64,000 bases of DNA from Bombyx mori (GCF_030269925.1 NC_085116.1:12214001-12278000), one strand, 5' to 3'; shown: positions 1 through 10,615, counted from the first letter of the stretch. A program made the numbers and translations. Notes: generated by a model not told the origin, from the sequence alone.

Positions 1-46
1 TCGTAGTAATATTACATTGTTATAAAATAGGCAAACTCAAACACAA

Positions 47-1440
47 TATGAGATGTGGTGCTGGAGTAGAATGTTCCGGATACCTTGGACAGCAAAGAGA
101 AGCAATCTGTCTATCTTAGACTAACTGCAGATCAAGACTAGACTGTCCACACTCTGCCTTGGCCGCGCACTCGAGTACTTCGGTCATATTGCTCGGAAAA
201 CTCCGTTTAGGAAAGATGTTGTCAACTGTCGTCGCTGCGGACTGAACTCAAACTGCAGTATAAGAAGTACTTATTTATTCCACACGCACCTTAAAATCGT
301 ATACATTAACAATGGCAACTGGCTTTTTATCTTTGAATCTTTTAAAAACGTAGATCACAATTTTTTATCATGACATTTATCCCTCAATCTGACAGCCTTT
401 CTTTTTTTGTTAGGGATGTCTCCAGTTGCTAGTGTTGTGTTTGTAAAAACCATTCACCACAACCGGATAGCTTAGAGAGACTATTCGTAACAGGGAGGAT
501 CGAGGGAAAGAAACCGCGAGAGAAGAAGGGTCGTCGTACCCCCTCACGGGGGCACGGAACGGGCCTCGGGGCAAACCCCACTACCCGGGCTGAAACTCCC
601 TGCCACATAGGGCAGGTGTGAAATGATGCAGGGAGGACTTGGGGAGAGGTACGCTGTTCGCTGCGTGTTCGGCGGCAATTTACATCTATATATACTTATA
701 TATAATACGATGGGCTGTCTGGTGACGGCTCGATGCCCGCGGCGGTGACACCCCGGCGCCGGCTGCTGTCCTCTGCTTACTACGCTACAATTTTTTTTTT
801 TTTTTTTTCCTTAACATTAACTAAAACTAACTACAACTTAACTAAAACTAACTAAACTACTATGTACAATACAGGGACAACAATCACCACGGGCCCGCCA
901 CCGGCCCCATGCCGCGGCCCCACCTCTACAACACAGAGGGGGAGCCGCGGCACTAGTTTGGCGCTCACCCGCTAGGGGCTCCCCAGAAAGGGAAGACCGT
1001 CGCGGGGAGGGACCGACATATAATCACTCCCCATAAGGGGGAGTGGTCCACCCAACGGGGGTGGGAAATGGGTCCCCATAAGGGGGCACCCCAACGATGT
1101 GGGGGGAAATGACGAGTGTGGACAGCTCAGTCCCATGGGGGCACTCATTATGAGCACTCCCATATCACTCCGGTTAAGCCGACTATCTTATCATAGCCGG
1201 GGGTTCCAGTAGCTTAGAAACCGCGAGGGCGCAGTCCGACAAGGTGGCTCGACCAAATCCGCACCACACTAGAGATCCCATTCCACGACGCCCTTCATGC
1301 GGCCAATGATCGGAGGCGTTAGCGGGACATTACAAGGAGTAAAATCATGTTGAAGTATAATGGTCACGACTGCATGGTCGAATGGTCAGCAGTGAGGAAA
1401 CGACGCGAGGAGGATAAGATAGGCATGTAAGTTTGTGTTT
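47..1440 (+). pseudogene. LINE reverse-transcriptase C-terminal relic, interrupted by insertions
   Basis: Translated pieces on the plus strand resemble the C-terminus of lepidopteran LINE ORF2 proteins. Around 100-210 there are segments like SILD..LQIKTRLST and EYFGHIARK. At 465-520 there is DSLERLFVTGRIEGKKPR. At 1228-1320 it continues with GRSPTRWLDQIRTTLEIPFHDALHAANDRRR. A stop codon (TAG) follows at the position where the related copy at 5019-5213 has Trp. The frame is not continuous: a 695-bp GC-rich insertion (521-1215) sits inside the 'KKPRGRSP' motif, and about 230 bp of unrelated AT-rich DNA (about 215-465) separates the first two pieces. No catalytic RT domain is present in the window. 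This is a dead fragment whose exact clade is uncertain. Confidence 0.6.
521..1215. mobile_element. GC-rich insertion with 12-bp target-site duplication
   Basis: A 695-bp GC-rich block lies in AT-rich surroundings. It is flanked by AGAAACCGCGAG at 509-520 and again at 1216-1227, a 12-bp target duplication within the LINE relic. Inside are a T-tract at about 789-808 followed by a run of ACTAA(A)CT-type repeats (about 818-865), and CCCCATAAGGGGG-like palindromic motifs repeated near 1030 and 1075. A T-tract followed by ACTAAAC repeats also occurs in the 5' UTR of the R1-clade element near 37000-37110, so this may be a non-autonomous or internally deleted relative in minus orientation. No terminal poly(A) was seen, which is unusual for a LINE product. 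A 63-codon proline-rich frame inside is probably chance. Confidence 0.5.
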
Positions 1441-2387
1441 TTTGTTATTTAAGGATATGACAGTGACTGTACTAATGCAATAAAGGCTTCTCATTCACTT
1501 CATATATAAAAGCTATTTACGTTGTAATGGCTATTATAGCCTTTATCGTTCATCGGCTGCTAGCTAAACGCCGGTCTTAGCTATTAAATAAGAATAAGAC
1601 ACATGATGTATTGACTGCTGTATAAATATAAATGCTGCTGTAATTATTACAGACAAATCTATTAGCGCTAACATTTTAATTTGTTGAAAGCTTCGTCATA
1701 AAACTATATATTACATATTATATACATATACTTGACTCCTCCTTTAGGAACAATTTCAAAGTCTGGACTTGATGGCGCTTGTAACTAGAAAACATCTCTC
1801 AGTACTAAAATATCTTAGACGTAAGACAGTTATTAATGTACATATTTACTTTCTACGATTACTATACTACGACTACCACTACTACTACCACTACTACTAC
1901 TATACTACTACTACTATTCATTATATTATTTTGCATACTCATGTCTCGACGAATGCGTTAGCATTAATTTAGTCGTTCGTGAGCATGAAAATTGAAAAGT
2001 ATTTGAAACATCTGTAATACGATAATGATAATAATAAAGGCGAAGTTACACCTAAAAGTAGGCTTAATGATAATATGCAAACTCTTTTAAGAGCAATATG
2101 GAAAGATCTCTAATAATACTATAGACGGATGACATTTATACTCATACTTTATTTTGCAATGTGACATGTCCAAACTAATGTCAATGAAAGGTCACTCTCG
2201 GGTTAATTACGCTAAATTTTGTCTCAGAGCTTTGTTTTTAACAACTATGAAAATTTTATGTTCAATTACTTGGTAATATCACAATTCGTTTATTTATTTG
2301 ATAGAAGTTTCTATCGACGTTCTATCGCAGTTGCTTATCGACGATTACATAAATTCAACGGGTATGCTGTTATTTGCATCAAGTTGA
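1441..2387. other. AT-rich stretch with CTA-rich microsatellite
   Basis: No gene is recognised. A simple CTA/CCACTA tract lies at about 1860-1920, and the open frame across it is low complexity. Confidence 0.5.
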
Positions 2388-2500
2388 GAGGTAGGCAGCG
2401 GCTCTGCCCTGGCATTGCTGAAGTCCATGGGCGACGGTAGCCACTCACCATCAGGTGGGCCGTATGCTCGTCTGCCTCCACGGGCAATAAATAAAAAGGC
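2388..2500 (+). repeat. BMC1-like LINE 3' tail (type 'GTAGGCAGCGGC')
   Basis: This copy starts GTAGGCAGCGGC, includes CCATGGGCGACGGTAGCCAC and TCAGGTGGGCCGTATGCTCG, and ends in a CAATAAATAAAAA tail. The same about 100-bp unit recurs at 5306, 22618, 29193, 43911 and 63132, always ending in CAATAAAA-like poly(A) on the sense strand. That is expected of 5'-truncated LINE insertions. The name BMC1 is from memory. Confidence 0.7.
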
Positions 2501-3008
2501 TTGGAAACTGCGCTTTATGTTTGGAGTTAGCCGATCGCTATTGACACGAAAAGAGGATGACTAGTTTGTCGAAGCTTTGCAGATTTGACAAGATACCAAT
2601 TTTTGTGCCTCCAGAAAACGGTACTGTAAAGGAAAATAATAGGTTGGTCAAACAATAGAGTTCAAAATCATGTTCAAAAATTCCGTTACATACTAACATA
2701 CGTATGAAGCTAATAAAAACGTATTAATATGAAATTTGGTTTTGATCGTGTTCTTATTAATAACGCTGCTGTATTTTCCAATATTTACGTTTGTTTTCAT
2801 TCGATTTACCGAGAACTATCTATAGAAGATTTCAATAAACCCTTCTATGAAATGAAAACCTGTGAAGCTTGGATAAACTCAAATAACCATTGTAAAAGCA
2901 ACTCTATTCTTCGTTGCAGACGGATTTATTATTGATAAGAAAAATAACGAATGCGATTTATTGTAATCTAATAAAAATATTTATTTTAATATTTTTCGTA
3001 TTTACCTG

Positions 3009-3107
3009 AGCACGCCGAGTAACTTTAGGCGGGACCTTATTTGCGAGTAGCTTCTCGAAAACGCTAAATTCTTGTAGATAATTCGAATATTAGTTTACTC
3101 GGCGTAT
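3009..3107. repeat. Short inverted repeat, possible MITE relic
   Basis: Arms CACGCCGAGTAACT (3011-3024) and AGTTTACTCGGCGT (3092-3105) are inverted copies with one base difference, about 67 bp apart. This could be a small decayed MITE or a chance hairpin. The surrounding 2500-3190 is otherwise AT-rich with no recognisable gene. Confidence 0.35.
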
Positions 3108-3190
3108 TTTTTATTGAGCAGCAATCACAATGTGAATGCTGCTTTGTACTTGAGGTCTAGGCAATTTTGTTATTGGTGATATAATTTTTC

Positions 3191-3430
3191 ACTGGTGGTA
3201 GGACCTCTTGGGAGTCCGCACGGGTAGGTACCACCACCCCGCCTATTTCCGCCGTGAAGCAGTAATGCGTTTCGGTTCGAAGGGTGGGGTAGCCGTCGTA
3301 ACTATACTGAGACCTTAGAACTTATATCTCGAGGTGGGTGGCGCATTTACGTTGTAGATGTCTATGGGCTCCAGTAACCATTTAACATCAGGTGGGCTGT
3401 GAGCTCATCCATCCATCTAAGTAAAAAAAA
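3191..3430 (+). repeat. Bm1 SINE, 5'-truncated
   Basis: The copy begins ACTGGTGGTAGGACCTCTTG and runs through the conserved TGCCGTGAAGCAGTAATGCG-like core and the GGTGGGTGGCGCATTTACGT segment to a poly(A) tail. The tRNA-like head is missing. Confidence 0.85.
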
Positions 3431-3834
3431 ACTCCCATTGGGGAAACAGAAAAAGAATACATTAATACTACGTAATAGTAGCACTATTACGTTTTACGTT
3501 TTTTTCCAACTCATAGTTTCTCTTCAAATATATGAAACAAGTTTTTCGAACAATTCCTTTTCGGATAAATTTCACAAACAGAAATCCTAGTCATGCAGAC
3601 ACATTCCATCGGATCGCGTCCGACGTATTCCCGCGTTTTATTTGTTTTAAAATTGGAATACACGTCTTGATAGTTTTTTGTTCACTTTTTTTTTTTGTAA
3701 ATTGAAACATACGTACGGTTCTTAGTGTCGGTCTCGTATTAACATTACTTGATTTTTAGTTTACGTAAAACTATTATTTGCATTTTATTTTCACAATTTA
3801 AAATAAGTTTACCCAATATGTTAAAAAAAATAAC

Positions 3835-4235
3835 GTGTGGCACTCGGGAACTGCCGCGGTAAAGCTATTGCATAGCATTTTTTATCAACTTATGCAATTA
3901 TAATTAGACAATGATAATTTAATATTATAACAATAATAAAACAAGACCACGCTATATTAAACATTAATAAAAGCAAAACCTTAACTGTCTCCTTCACACT
4001 CATAAGCTAGACCGCGCGAGAGAGAGATGGGCAGACTTTTCATGATGCGCATACAGTGTGACGTCGCGCCACGCGCTTATTCACAAACACTACACAAGCG
4101 CAACGTGTGAGTGTGTTGAACGCGAGCTACATGGTAGGCGGAGTGAGGGGTGTAAGGTTTTTTTCGTTACGGAATTTCATGATTCCGCTCTCAAGCCGCG
4201 CTCAAGGCCCGCGATAAAATCTATGCAATAGCTTA
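3835..4235 (+). repeat. 400-bp MITE-like repeat, copy 1
   Basis: The unit runs from GTGTGGCACTCGGGAACTGC to CGATAAAATCTATGCAATAG. Near its ends AAGCTATTGCATAGCATTTT (from about 3862) is mirrored by AAAATCTATGCAATAGCTTA, an imperfect inverted repeat that suggests a TIR-bounded MITE with a short extra sequence on the left. The interior carries GAGAGAGAGATGGGCAGAC and a TGATGCGCAT motif. Second and third copies lie at 22734-23132 (+) and about 16790-17185 (-). There is no coding capacity. Confidence 0.7.
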
Positions 4236-4394
4236 AAATTATTAGTCGGAGAAGCCACAATTATTAACACCATCGTCAGAAATCATAGGGGCGAATAGGG
4301 TGATCGACCTAAGAGAAATATCAAGTACACCAATGACGTTTGCTGTCTTACAACAATTTACAAATCTTCTCTTGACGTTAGCAAACAAAAACTA

Positions 4395-4770
4395 ATGACA
4401 GTTCTTAGGACGGAGGCACCGCTCTTCAAGAAGGCTGGTTGGTAAGTATGATGGCGTCTACGCGTCTCCATCGGCTAGGCTCTTTCGTAGCACGAAGTTC
4501 CGTAGTAGCCGTGTTCCAACGATACCGCAAGCCCACTGAGTTTTCAGTGGGCTTGCTTGCTTGTTCTTTGTTTGCTCTCATCTTCTCAGTGGGTCACGTT
4601 TCCGATCCGGTGGTAGATTCTGCGAAGCACGCTCTTGCTAGGGTTTGTGTTAGCAACGTCGTCAGGTTTGAGCCCCGTGAGCTTATCTACTAGTTAAGGT
4701 TATGCTGAAATAGCAATGCTATCAGCATATCAGCAGCTATCATAGGTAGGGAAAAAATAAGATACCGCAA
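4395..4770 (+). repeat. Dispersed repeat of 'CGTTTCCGATCCGGTG' type, with internal hairpin
   Basis: The segment shares TTCTCAGTnGGTCnCGTTTCCGATCCGGTG, GCTCTTGCTAGGG and GTTTGAGCCCCGTGAGCT blocks with 30600-30890, and both end before a GGTAGG(G)AAAAAA tail. It is therefore a repeat, probably the 3' part of a LINE. An 84-codon frame from 4439 to 4693 in this copy is not supported as a gene. A perfect 12-bp hairpin (CAAGCCCACTGA at 4528-4539, loop GTTT, complement at 4544-4555) is inside. The gap 4236-4394 shows nothing recognisable. Confidence 0.55.
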
Positions 4771-5015
4771 TCATGCTGTCTTCTCTCGGGAATCGTGCTG
4801 CGTTTCGTTTAGCTACCAAACTAATGACTGTCTCCGACATATTAATATCTTATACAAACTCACGGTTTTTTTATGGTTTGGTAAAGAATATCGAGTATAA
4901 TAAATAAAAAATCAAAATTGTACGTCTAACACTGACTGTGATCAAATAGCAAACCGAAATCGATCGAAAATCTCTGTGAAATTTTACGTTTTAATTCCTC
5001 CTCGCGTCGTTTTCC

Positions 5016-5213
5016 TCATTACTGAGGGTCGAGACTCCCCCGCTGCATCAGTTTCTCCCATACGACTTCCCTCCATCTGCCGCGATCCTTTGCTTCATGA
5101 AGGGCATTATGGAAATTGATGCTCAGGGAAGATCGTACTTGGTTCGACCATCCCGTGGGACTGCGTCCTCTGGGACGTTTGCCATCTACCTTTCCTGTCA
5201 CCATCAGCTGCAC
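5016..5213 (-). pseudogene. LINE ORF2 C-terminal fragment
   Basis: A 64-codon minus-strand frame (5213 to 5019) encodes VTGKVDGKRPRGRSPTGWS, an RSSL...FHNALHEAKDR segment and GRWREVVWEKLMQR, ending in a stop. This is the same C-terminal block as the relic at 47-1440 (VTGRIEGKKPRGRSPTRW, then FHDALHAANDR) and the fragment at 25023-25331. It is the 3' coding end of an RTE/jockey-like LINE. The upstream RT domain is absent, so it is a truncated dead copy. Confidence 0.6.
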
Positions 5214-5299
5214 GTTTTAATTAGTGGCGTATTAATTGGCCAAAAGAATAAAAAAATACTACTTTAAAAGATGAATATATAGGAAGTACAACGGAAATA

Positions 5300-5422
5300 T
5301 ATAAAAAAAAAATTATTGCCCTTATAGGCAGACGAGCATACGGCCCATCTGATGGTAAGTGGTTACCGTCGCCCATGGACTTCAGCAATGCCAGGAGCAG
5401 AGCCAAGCCGCTGCCTACCTAA
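5300..5422 (-). repeat. BMC1-like LINE 3' tail
   Basis: An inverted copy of the GTAGGCAGCGGC tail: a poly(T) side at about 5300-5315, then GGCAGACGAGCATACGGCCC, and ending at GCCGCTGCCTACC (about 5420). Confidence 0.7.
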
Positions 5423-6209
5423 ATGCTAACAATCGGTAAGCGCATAATTTGAGAATGACGATTGAATTTCGGTATGAAGGTCAGGACCAATATTATACAG
5501 TTCTACAGTTGAGACTTACATTTCGCGCCTCACATTCACGTCAGCAGTCAATGGACTCTGATAACTTCTTAATCCAGAAATACTGTGAACCTATCTGCAT
5601 AAGGACCGATTTGGCTATGTTCAGAACTGATCCCTCGGAAATTCGAGAAAAAGAAATGAGTTAAATAAACTACGGAATATCAATAAAGGCTGTATATAGA
5701 CATAGAATATCTAATAAGACGTTTTCACATGATATATACTCAATACTCAGATATTTTTACATCCTATTCGTAAAGTCGAATGAATACATTTGGAATGAAA
5801 AGAATTATTTGTGCCGCCACATTCATTCTTCACGTTCAGAAAATTAATGGGTACATGAAACAAAAATAATTTATCGATCTTCATAAGGCGCACAAGGAAA
5901 AATTACTCTGAAATATGAGACCATGTATACGACGGCAATTACAAGGAAAGTTTAAATTAACTTTAAATTATTCAAGTTTAGATTTGAACTAATTGAAACG
6001 TTTTTTGTATATTTTTTCGGCATTGTCGAAGGATAAGCTAGTACGCGACACAGCTCGCTGCAAATAACTAAAGTCCACTTTTTTTGATGACGATGGGTTT
6101 CCGTCTATTCAGCCCTATCGAAAGTCCACTGCGACTTATTGTACCTTTTTATACGTCTCTATCGTTTCGAATAATTTATAATCATCGAAATATTACGGTA
6201 AGCTTGGAT
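5423..6209. other. AT-rich DNA, no gene recognised
   Basis: Only short frames with no recognisable family are present. Nothing else was seen. Confidence 0.4.
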
Positions 6210-6330
6210 CTGTGCAGGGTGGCTGGCAGGAATTCAATGAGAGAAGCCGAGGATCGTGCTCAGTGGCGAACAATTGGAGAGGCCTATGTCCAGAAGTGGA
6301 CTGCTATAGGCTGATGATCATGATGATGTT
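6210..6330 (+). pseudogene. LINE C-terminal relic with (TGATGA)-type tail
   Basis: The plus frame reads VAGRNSMREAEDRAQWRTI then GEAYVQKWTAIG and a stop, followed by TGATGATCATGATGATGTTG. A diverged second copy lies at 39670-39795 (LAGKRWMRETEDRAQ, then GEAYL, then a GATGATGATGA tail). The 'W..AGR.W...A.DR..W' terminus with a TGATGA tail is typical of lepidopteran LINE 3' ends. It is a fragment only. Confidence 0.55.
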
Positions 6331-6332
6331 GA

Positions 6333-6408
6333 TCCCTCATAGTGCTTACATATCTAATAGCATCTCATATTAACTCAACTCTTATTGAAACGCTTGGAAC
6401 AGTATATA
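6333..6408 (+). repeat. 75-bp direct repeat, unit 1
   Basis: The unit begins TCCCTCATAGTGCTTACATA and ends near GAAACGCTTGGAACAGTATA. A diverged second copy in the same orientation lies at 7405-7479, about 1 kb away and on the far side of a Bm1 insertion. No family is recognised. Confidence 0.6.
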
Positions 6409-6914
6409 CGGTAAGCCTGGAAGAAAATTTTGATGCCTTGGGTTTCATTAAGTTTCATATTCAATGGACTACATATTTGTGGGTTGTTAGTAGATACATT
6501 CGTATATGGTTCTGTATTTGGTTGTATATTTAATATTTATAAAAATATAAAAAAAACATTGACAAAGAAAAAACATTTCAACTTTGACCGTTGTGATGTT
6601 TCTAATAATTTCAAGTTCCAATAAGTTGATACATAATCCGAGTAATCCTTCGTAGTTTTATTCGAACGGACAAGATGTCCTCGCAGTGCTTATCTCGAAC
6701 ATCAGCAAAAGCCACGGTCAATGGCTAAAACTTCAACCACAGAATAGTTGCACGAGAGAGTCTAACAAAGTTTGTCGAGAGTAAACGGTAAAGGTCACTT
6801 AAATGCTGAAGCTATTTGGAATTAGCAAAATAGTCGATTACAAAAAAAATCTGTAACAGTTAAAGATAAAAGTGCTATATTGTTTCATTATATCTGCTTG
6901 ATCCTCAGTCTGAC

Positions 6915-7157
6915 TTACTGGTGGTATGACCTCTTGGGAGTCCGCACGGTAGGTACCGCCACCCTGCCTATTTCTGCCGTGAAGCAGTAATGTGTTTCGG
7001 TTTAAATGGTGGGGCAGCTGCTGTAACTATACTGAGACCTTAAAACTTATATCTCAAGGTGGGTGGCGCATTTACGTTGTATATGTCTATGGGCTCCAGT
7101 AACCACTTAACACCAGGTTGGCTGTGAGGTCGTCCACCCAATTAAGCAATAAAAAAA
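6915..7157 (+). repeat. Bm1 SINE, 5'-truncated
   Basis: From ACTGGTGGTATGACCTCTTG to a CAATAAAAAAAC tail. It lies between the two 75-bp repeat units. Confidence 0.85.
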
Positions 7158-7404
7158 CTAAAATAAAAACTTGGATAAGTCCGACATCCTCAAGATTCGA
7201 ACGAAGGTGGTGGTTGGTGAGCGACAGTGAGTTTAAATCGGTTCGTTCCCAACATGCCGGTTTACCGCCCCCCACGCGCAAGTGGAAGTCCGGCGAAGCC
7301 CTCTGACCCAATAAAAATGTATTTATGTATGTCTAAATGGAAAATATATTTCACTCATACTGTCATTGTTTCTGCAGATGCCAAATGTAAATAATATACG
7401 ACTA

Positions 7405-7479
7405 TCCCTCACAGTGCTTACATATCTGATAGTATCTCATATTAATTCAACTCATATTGAAACGCTTCGAAAAGTATAT
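7405..7479 (+). repeat. 75-bp direct repeat, unit 2
   Basis: Diverged copy of 6333-6408, with shared blocks TCCCTCACAGTGCTTACATA and TTGAAACGCTTCGAAAAGTA. The class is unknown. Confidence 0.6.
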
Positions 7480-7724
7480 TTTTGGGTACAAAGCGCGGTA
7501 AAGATATGGTCAAACATAAATAAAAAATAGTTCATTTTTATTTAAATTTATCTTAATAAATTTTATTACACCAAATTTAACACAGATTTCATAAGCTGTG
7601 GATATTATTTTACCACGAAAGCTGTTAAGTTTTCAAATAATTTGGCACCGCCTTAATGTTGATTGTGGTATATAAGCTTATTTTTATATGGCGATGACGA
7701 CAGTAACGTGACATAACTTCTTCT

Positions 7725-7999
7725 TCTATATAGGTATATATAAAAATGAATTGCTGTTCGTTAGTCTCGCTAAAACTCGAGAACGACTGGACCGATTTGG
7801 CTAATTTTGGTCTTGAATTATTTGTGTTAATCCAGAGAAGGTTTAAAAGGTAGATAAATATGAAAATGCTCGGAATTAAATAAAAATAACAATTTTCTTT
7901 TTCCTTTGATGTGTCCCCCGTCGTGCCGTTTATTTTATACAAAAGCTAAGGTTTTTTATTTATCGATTGAGACACTACGAAGTCTGCCGGGTCAGCTAG
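7725..7999 (+). mobile_element. Helitron-like element, family B (full-length copy)
   Basis: The copy starts TCTATATAGGTATATATAAA, has the conserved core GAATTGCTGTTCGTTAGTCT and AAAACTCGAGAACGACTGGA, and ends GCCGGGTCAGCTAG followed by T. A 5' TC, a 3' CTAG and the absence of TIRs fit a non-autonomous Helitron (5'-TC...CTRR-3', inserted in AT). Related copies are at 21826 and 62187. A 105-codon minus-strand frame across this element is a by-product of the repeat. Confidence 0.7.
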
Positions 8000-8820
8000 T
8001 CATGACTAAATATTTAAAAAATTGCTATTCATTTCATACCACCATGTAAAACGCCTTGATGGAAAATTCACTCATAATAACTTTTAGACATTTGTCGACG
8101 AGTAAGAAGTGTTCATTTATTATTTTAAAATATTTGCACATTCTGCATTGATTCATTCTACACCAAATAAGTAAAGATCTCAAAAGTATTAAGCTCTCCG
8201 ATGAGCTGTAAATTCCATCCCGCAGCGGATCGTTCGATCCTCGCTAATGGATTTCTACAAAGAATAAAAAAGACGAATGCACGGACGCGAGTGCTCTTTG
8301 AATAATTTAATTCAAAATACATTCAAAGGTGGTGTACTTTAAGAATTTTAAATTCGTTCAATCCTTGTAATTACATTTTATTTCATGTTCGATTATTTTG
8401 ATTTATTATTATAAGCTTAATGATATTCTGGAATAAAAATTAGATGATAATTCACAAACAATTTTTGGCCATCCATTGTATATAAAATTTTGCGAGACGT
8501 AAAGTAATCGTAAAAATAGTTTGATTTTAAGTTTTTACATGAATAAAATATGTAAATTCCGAAAACCATCTCAACGTTTCCTGTTTCCAAACCGATGATA
8601 TAGAAATCTCTTTGAATATGTATAATATAATAAATACGAGATTTTAGTGCACATCTCAATTTGGAGTGAAAGTCACGCAAGCAAAATTATTTCGTAAGCT
8701 AAGCTCTTAAACCCCCATATATCCTTATTTAACAGCTTACGCTAACGTGTTAATGTTCCCTATACTAAATAAACGTATTAAAAGTTTCATGAGCTTTAAA
8801 AGGAGTGAAACGTAAACTGC
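8000..8820. other. AT-rich DNA, no gene recognised
   Basis: No repeat or coding family was seen. An 87-codon minus frame at 8417-8680 has no recognisable features and an AT-driven composition. Confidence 0.35.
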
Positions 8821-8857
8821 AAGCAAGGATAACAAAGAACGGGCGACGGGTTCCGCG

Positions 8858-8883
8858 TGACGTCATGAACGGCTCTGACGTCA
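8858..8883. promoter_or_regulatory. Pair of palindromic TGACGTCA (CRE/ATF-type) sites
   Basis: TGACGTCA occurs at 8858-8865 and again at 8876-8883, with start-to-start spacing of 18 bp. They sit in a locally GC-richer patch (about 8830-9010) of otherwise AT-rich DNA. This is the perfect consensus for CREB/ATF bZIP dimers. No start site or first exon can be assigned nearby, so the function is inference. Confidence 0.3.
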
Positions 8884-9008
8884 GCGCTGCGTGCATATAG
8901 GTCAACAGAACGGGCCCGGGTATCCGGCAGCTCGATATAGGTCAGCCTAGGGTTAACGCTGTTCGAGCTATGCGTCTGAAACCTATACCGAATGTTTCAG
9001 CGCTCTTT

Positions 9009-9730
9009 GTTAACAAAGAATCGAGGCTGCTCTATGCGGTAATTGAGAGATTTGATGTTCGCACTGATTGATGACCTTGATTCCTCCGGTATATAGAATT
9101 CTCTGTTTATTACAATGATAAATTATAAATGAACAACTTTCTGTTTTGTAAGCGTGCTTGAACTTGTTTTTGCATATTATTTATCTCAAACAATAAGTCG
9201 ATCGGCGTTATTATGATTTTTGTTATATTGTTCCAATTCCCAGGAAAACATCGTGACCTAAAGGATAAGACTAGGCAGCGCACTCGTATCTAGCGATGCT
9301 AATACTGAAGAAATACTGTACCCAGGGACCAATTAATCTAAGGGACTACGAACTTAGCTTATGTTCACTGATAGCATTCACGATGAAGGAATAGCACTAT
9401 GTATTAAATTCCAATCCGTAAAATGAGTTCGATAGAACATCCTTAACTAATAATGAGCACTTATTGTTTTTAAACGATTAATATGAATAAAATATTTTCT
9501 TCGGTCTTCGCTAGTCGTAGGTATAATTTCAACTATTTTTACGTTTTAATTGTATTTGTTATTGTCATTATACTATTAAAGACGAATCTTTTACACTTTT
9601 CGTAGTCATCCGTAACGGTTCAGACCGTTCAAAACGTTCTATAAGGGTTCAGAAGATTTTCATTCAATTTAACCAGATAAAGCTACACATATGAATAATT
9701 TCATTCTGAAGGAAAAAATTAAAAGTAATT
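9009..9730. other. AT-rich DNA, no gene recognised
   Basis: Nothing recognisable was seen. Confidence 0.35.
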
Positions 9731-9819
9731 TTTGGCTCACGCTGGAAGGTCAGTTTTCGGCTGCTCTGGGGTAGACCGATGTTATAAAATAAAAGAGTGG
9801 ACTGTAATTTTTGGTAAAT

Positions 9820-10010
9820 TTATTAAAACAAGTGAGTGTCGCGGGTGGTGTTGCTGCACGAAGTGTCGAAGAAGGTGTAAAACCGCGACCCCGCGCCGCT
9901 CCTCCTCCGCTCCTCCTGGCACTCGCGCCGCGCGATCCTCGATGTCCGTGCATCGACAAGGTCGAACATGCATTTCTACGTTGGCACTAACCTTAGTAGA
10001 AATCCGCTAA
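9820..10010. other. GC-rich patch with overlapping short open frames
   Basis: A short GC-rich patch (about 9840-9960) carries open frames on both strands: 92 codons on plus (9732-10010), and 69 and 63 codons on minus. All are Arg/Ala/Ser-rich, as expected when GC-rich DNA lacks stops. No domain, signal peptide or splice pair can be defended. It could be a first exon or promoter fragment, or a TE remnant. Confidence 0.2.
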
Positions 10011-10187
10011 CGAACCACGGTACTGTCGCATGACAAATCACTATGAATTTTATTCATAGCCACATTAAAATCAATAGATATCCCATGCGATGCTATCAGA
10101 GGTCACGTGATGAATAATCAACAAAGCGCTACTACACTAACAAGAACTGTACAGTTAACGCTTTTACTGCTGGGTATATATATATAT

Positions 10188-10615
10188 TTTTTTTTATTGC
10201 TAGATGGGTGGACGAGCTCACAGTCCACCTGGTGTTACTGGAGCCCATAGACATCTACGACGTAAAAGCGCCACCCACCTAGTGATATAAGCTCCAAGTT
10301 CAAGTATAGTTACAACGGCTGCCCCACCCTTTAAACCGAAACACATTACTGCTTCACGGCAGAAATAGGCAGGGTGGTGGTACCCACCCGCGCGGACTCA
10401 CAAGAGGTCCTACCACCAGTAATTACGCAAATTATAGTTTTGCGGGTTTCATTTTTATTACACGATGTTATTCCTTCACCGTGGAAGTCAATCGTGAACA
10501 TTTGTTGAGTACGTATTTCATTAGAAAAATTGGTACCCGCCTGAGATTCGAACATCGGTGCATCGCTCAACACGAATGCACCGGACGTCTTATCCCTTAG
10601 GCCACGACGACTTCA
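10188..10615 (-). repeat. Bm1 SINE, near full length
   Basis: Read on the minus strand, it begins GAAGTCGTCGTGGCC at about 10614. It contains a Pol III A box TGGCCTAAGGG and a perfect B box GTTCGAATC in the tRNA-like head. It continues through the GTACTCAACAAATGTTCACG segment and the standard ACTGGTGGTAGGACCTCTTG body, and ends with poly(A) (poly(T) on plus at about 10190). At about 430 bp this is one of two copies in the window with the head still present. Confidence 0.9.

Noticed and set aside
972..1163. 63-codon proline-rich minus frame
   Set aside because: Low complexity, lies within the GC-rich insertion, and is made partly of repeated CCCCATAAGGGG motifs.
7625..7942. 105-codon minus-strand frame
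   Set aside because: Lies across a Helitron family B copy; a related frame appears at the other copy (62262-62456), so it is repeat-derived.
10346..10573. 75-codon frame (and its twin at 37656-37883)
   Set aside because: Both are translations of the Bm1 SINE and not protein genes.
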